A stretch of DNA of 34,554 nucleotides from Bacilli bacterium (GTDB lineage Bacteria; Bacillota; Bacilli; Alicyclobacillales; SLC66), in contig JABEUY010000040.1 of NCBI GenBank assembly GCA_013044175.1, positions 1-34,554 on the forward strand, in the 5' to 3' direction. Position 1 is the first letter of the stretch, and every line of letters begins with the position of its first letter. Below are positions 34,430-34,554 of this stretch, in pieces. Below the pieces are notes generated by a model, which was given only the letters and a program-made list of their open reading frames with translations, searched no databases and had not been told where the DNA came from. A program made the translations under genes and the position numbers.

Positions 34430-34554
34430 CTGGGGGTTGGAGAATCTTCGCAGGCGAAAGGCTTTCGCTTGTTATCGATGTATGATCGTTTGCAACAAGG
34501 CGAGGTTTTGAACAAAAAGAAGTTGGCGCAGGAACACGGTGTAAATGAAAAAAC
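34430..34554 (+). CDS. N-terminus of a probable HTH (WYL-type) regulator, 3' partial
   Basis: The frame reads KGFRLLSMYDRLQQGEVL, then NKKKLAQEHGVNEKT to the edge. This resembles the winged-HTH start of DeoR/WYL regulators, in which 'LL.LYDRL..GE.inK..la..fgVs.kTi' is typical. The start is uncertain. A CTG at 34430 lies 8 bp after GGGGG, while TTG (in RLLS) and ATG further in would cut into the first helix. It is divergent from the small membrane-protein gene across the shared operator, so it is the prime candidate for the operator-binding protein. Confidence 0.45.
   Translation, partial: MGVGESSQAKGFRLLSMYDRLQQGEVLNKKKLAQEHGVNEK

Noticed and set aside
1-34554. CRISPR array
   Set aside because: No regularly spaced direct repeats were seen on reading through, and no cas-like genes are present.

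Overview
The window looks like chromosome of a Gram-positive, Bacillota-type bacterium. The support is strong GGAGG-type ribosome binding sites, many TTG/GTG starts, extended -10 (TGnTATAAT) promoters, a YdbC/PC4-like protein, zinc-ribbon/DUF2628/DUF4064-like membrane proteins and IS21-type scars. The genus cannot be fixed from sequence alone; an Alicyclobacillaceae-like relative is only a guess.

Layout. (1) 1-540: 3' end of a NifX/NifB-like iron-molybdenum-cluster-binding protein with a His-rich tail, then a tRNA-Arg(CCU). (2) 541-4250: an integrated-element remnant beginning at the tRNA 3' end. It holds a perfect 19-bp hairpin, an XRE repressor, an ImmA/IrrE metallopeptidase, a PIN-domain gene broken at a C6 tract, a convergent truncated tyrosine recombinase, and IS21-family debris (istB on minus, istA on plus). 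(3) 4335-15219: a defence core. A four-gene operon encodes an SNF2-type helicase, a DUF4391 protein, a type III Mod methyltransferase and a type III Res helicase-nuclease. It is followed by a stand-alone reverse transcriptase behind its own strong promoter and a structured ~190-nt leader that may be a non-coding RNA. (4) 15584-20853: a giant DUF4011-SF1 helicase-Vsr-like nuclease-DUF3320 protein (Hhe architecture) and a small YdbC/PC4-like protein. (5) 21156-21860: HicA/HicB toxin-antitoxin pair and an IS3-like end remnant.

The rest is mostly chromosomal. It has a penicillin acylase-family enzyme with a small membrane protein, a zinc alcohol dehydrogenase with a clear terminator, a Bcr/CflA-type MFS exporter, and another helicase (PLD-SF2-DUF3427) that may also be defensive. 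A minus-strand group of zinc-ribbon and membrane proteins follows. Near the end, two copies of one 17-bp operator (TGGACA-N5-TGTCCA) sit exactly 10 bp from a TATACT -10 box in front of two membrane-protein genes. The second also faces the start of a probable HTH/WYL-like regulator that runs off the window.

How the parts fit: the tRNA-anchored left end, broken integrase and IS scars indicate an island that entered by site-specific recombination and is now probably immobile. It carries stacked anti-phage modules: type III R-M with accessory helicase, a DRT-like reverse transcriptase, an Hhe-like helicase and toxin-antitoxin modules. I found no copy of the tRNA 3' end further right, so the right boundary is unknown. 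The best candidates for something undescribed are the reverse transcriptase with its leader RNA, the four-gene type III variant, and the C-tract switch in the PIN gene.
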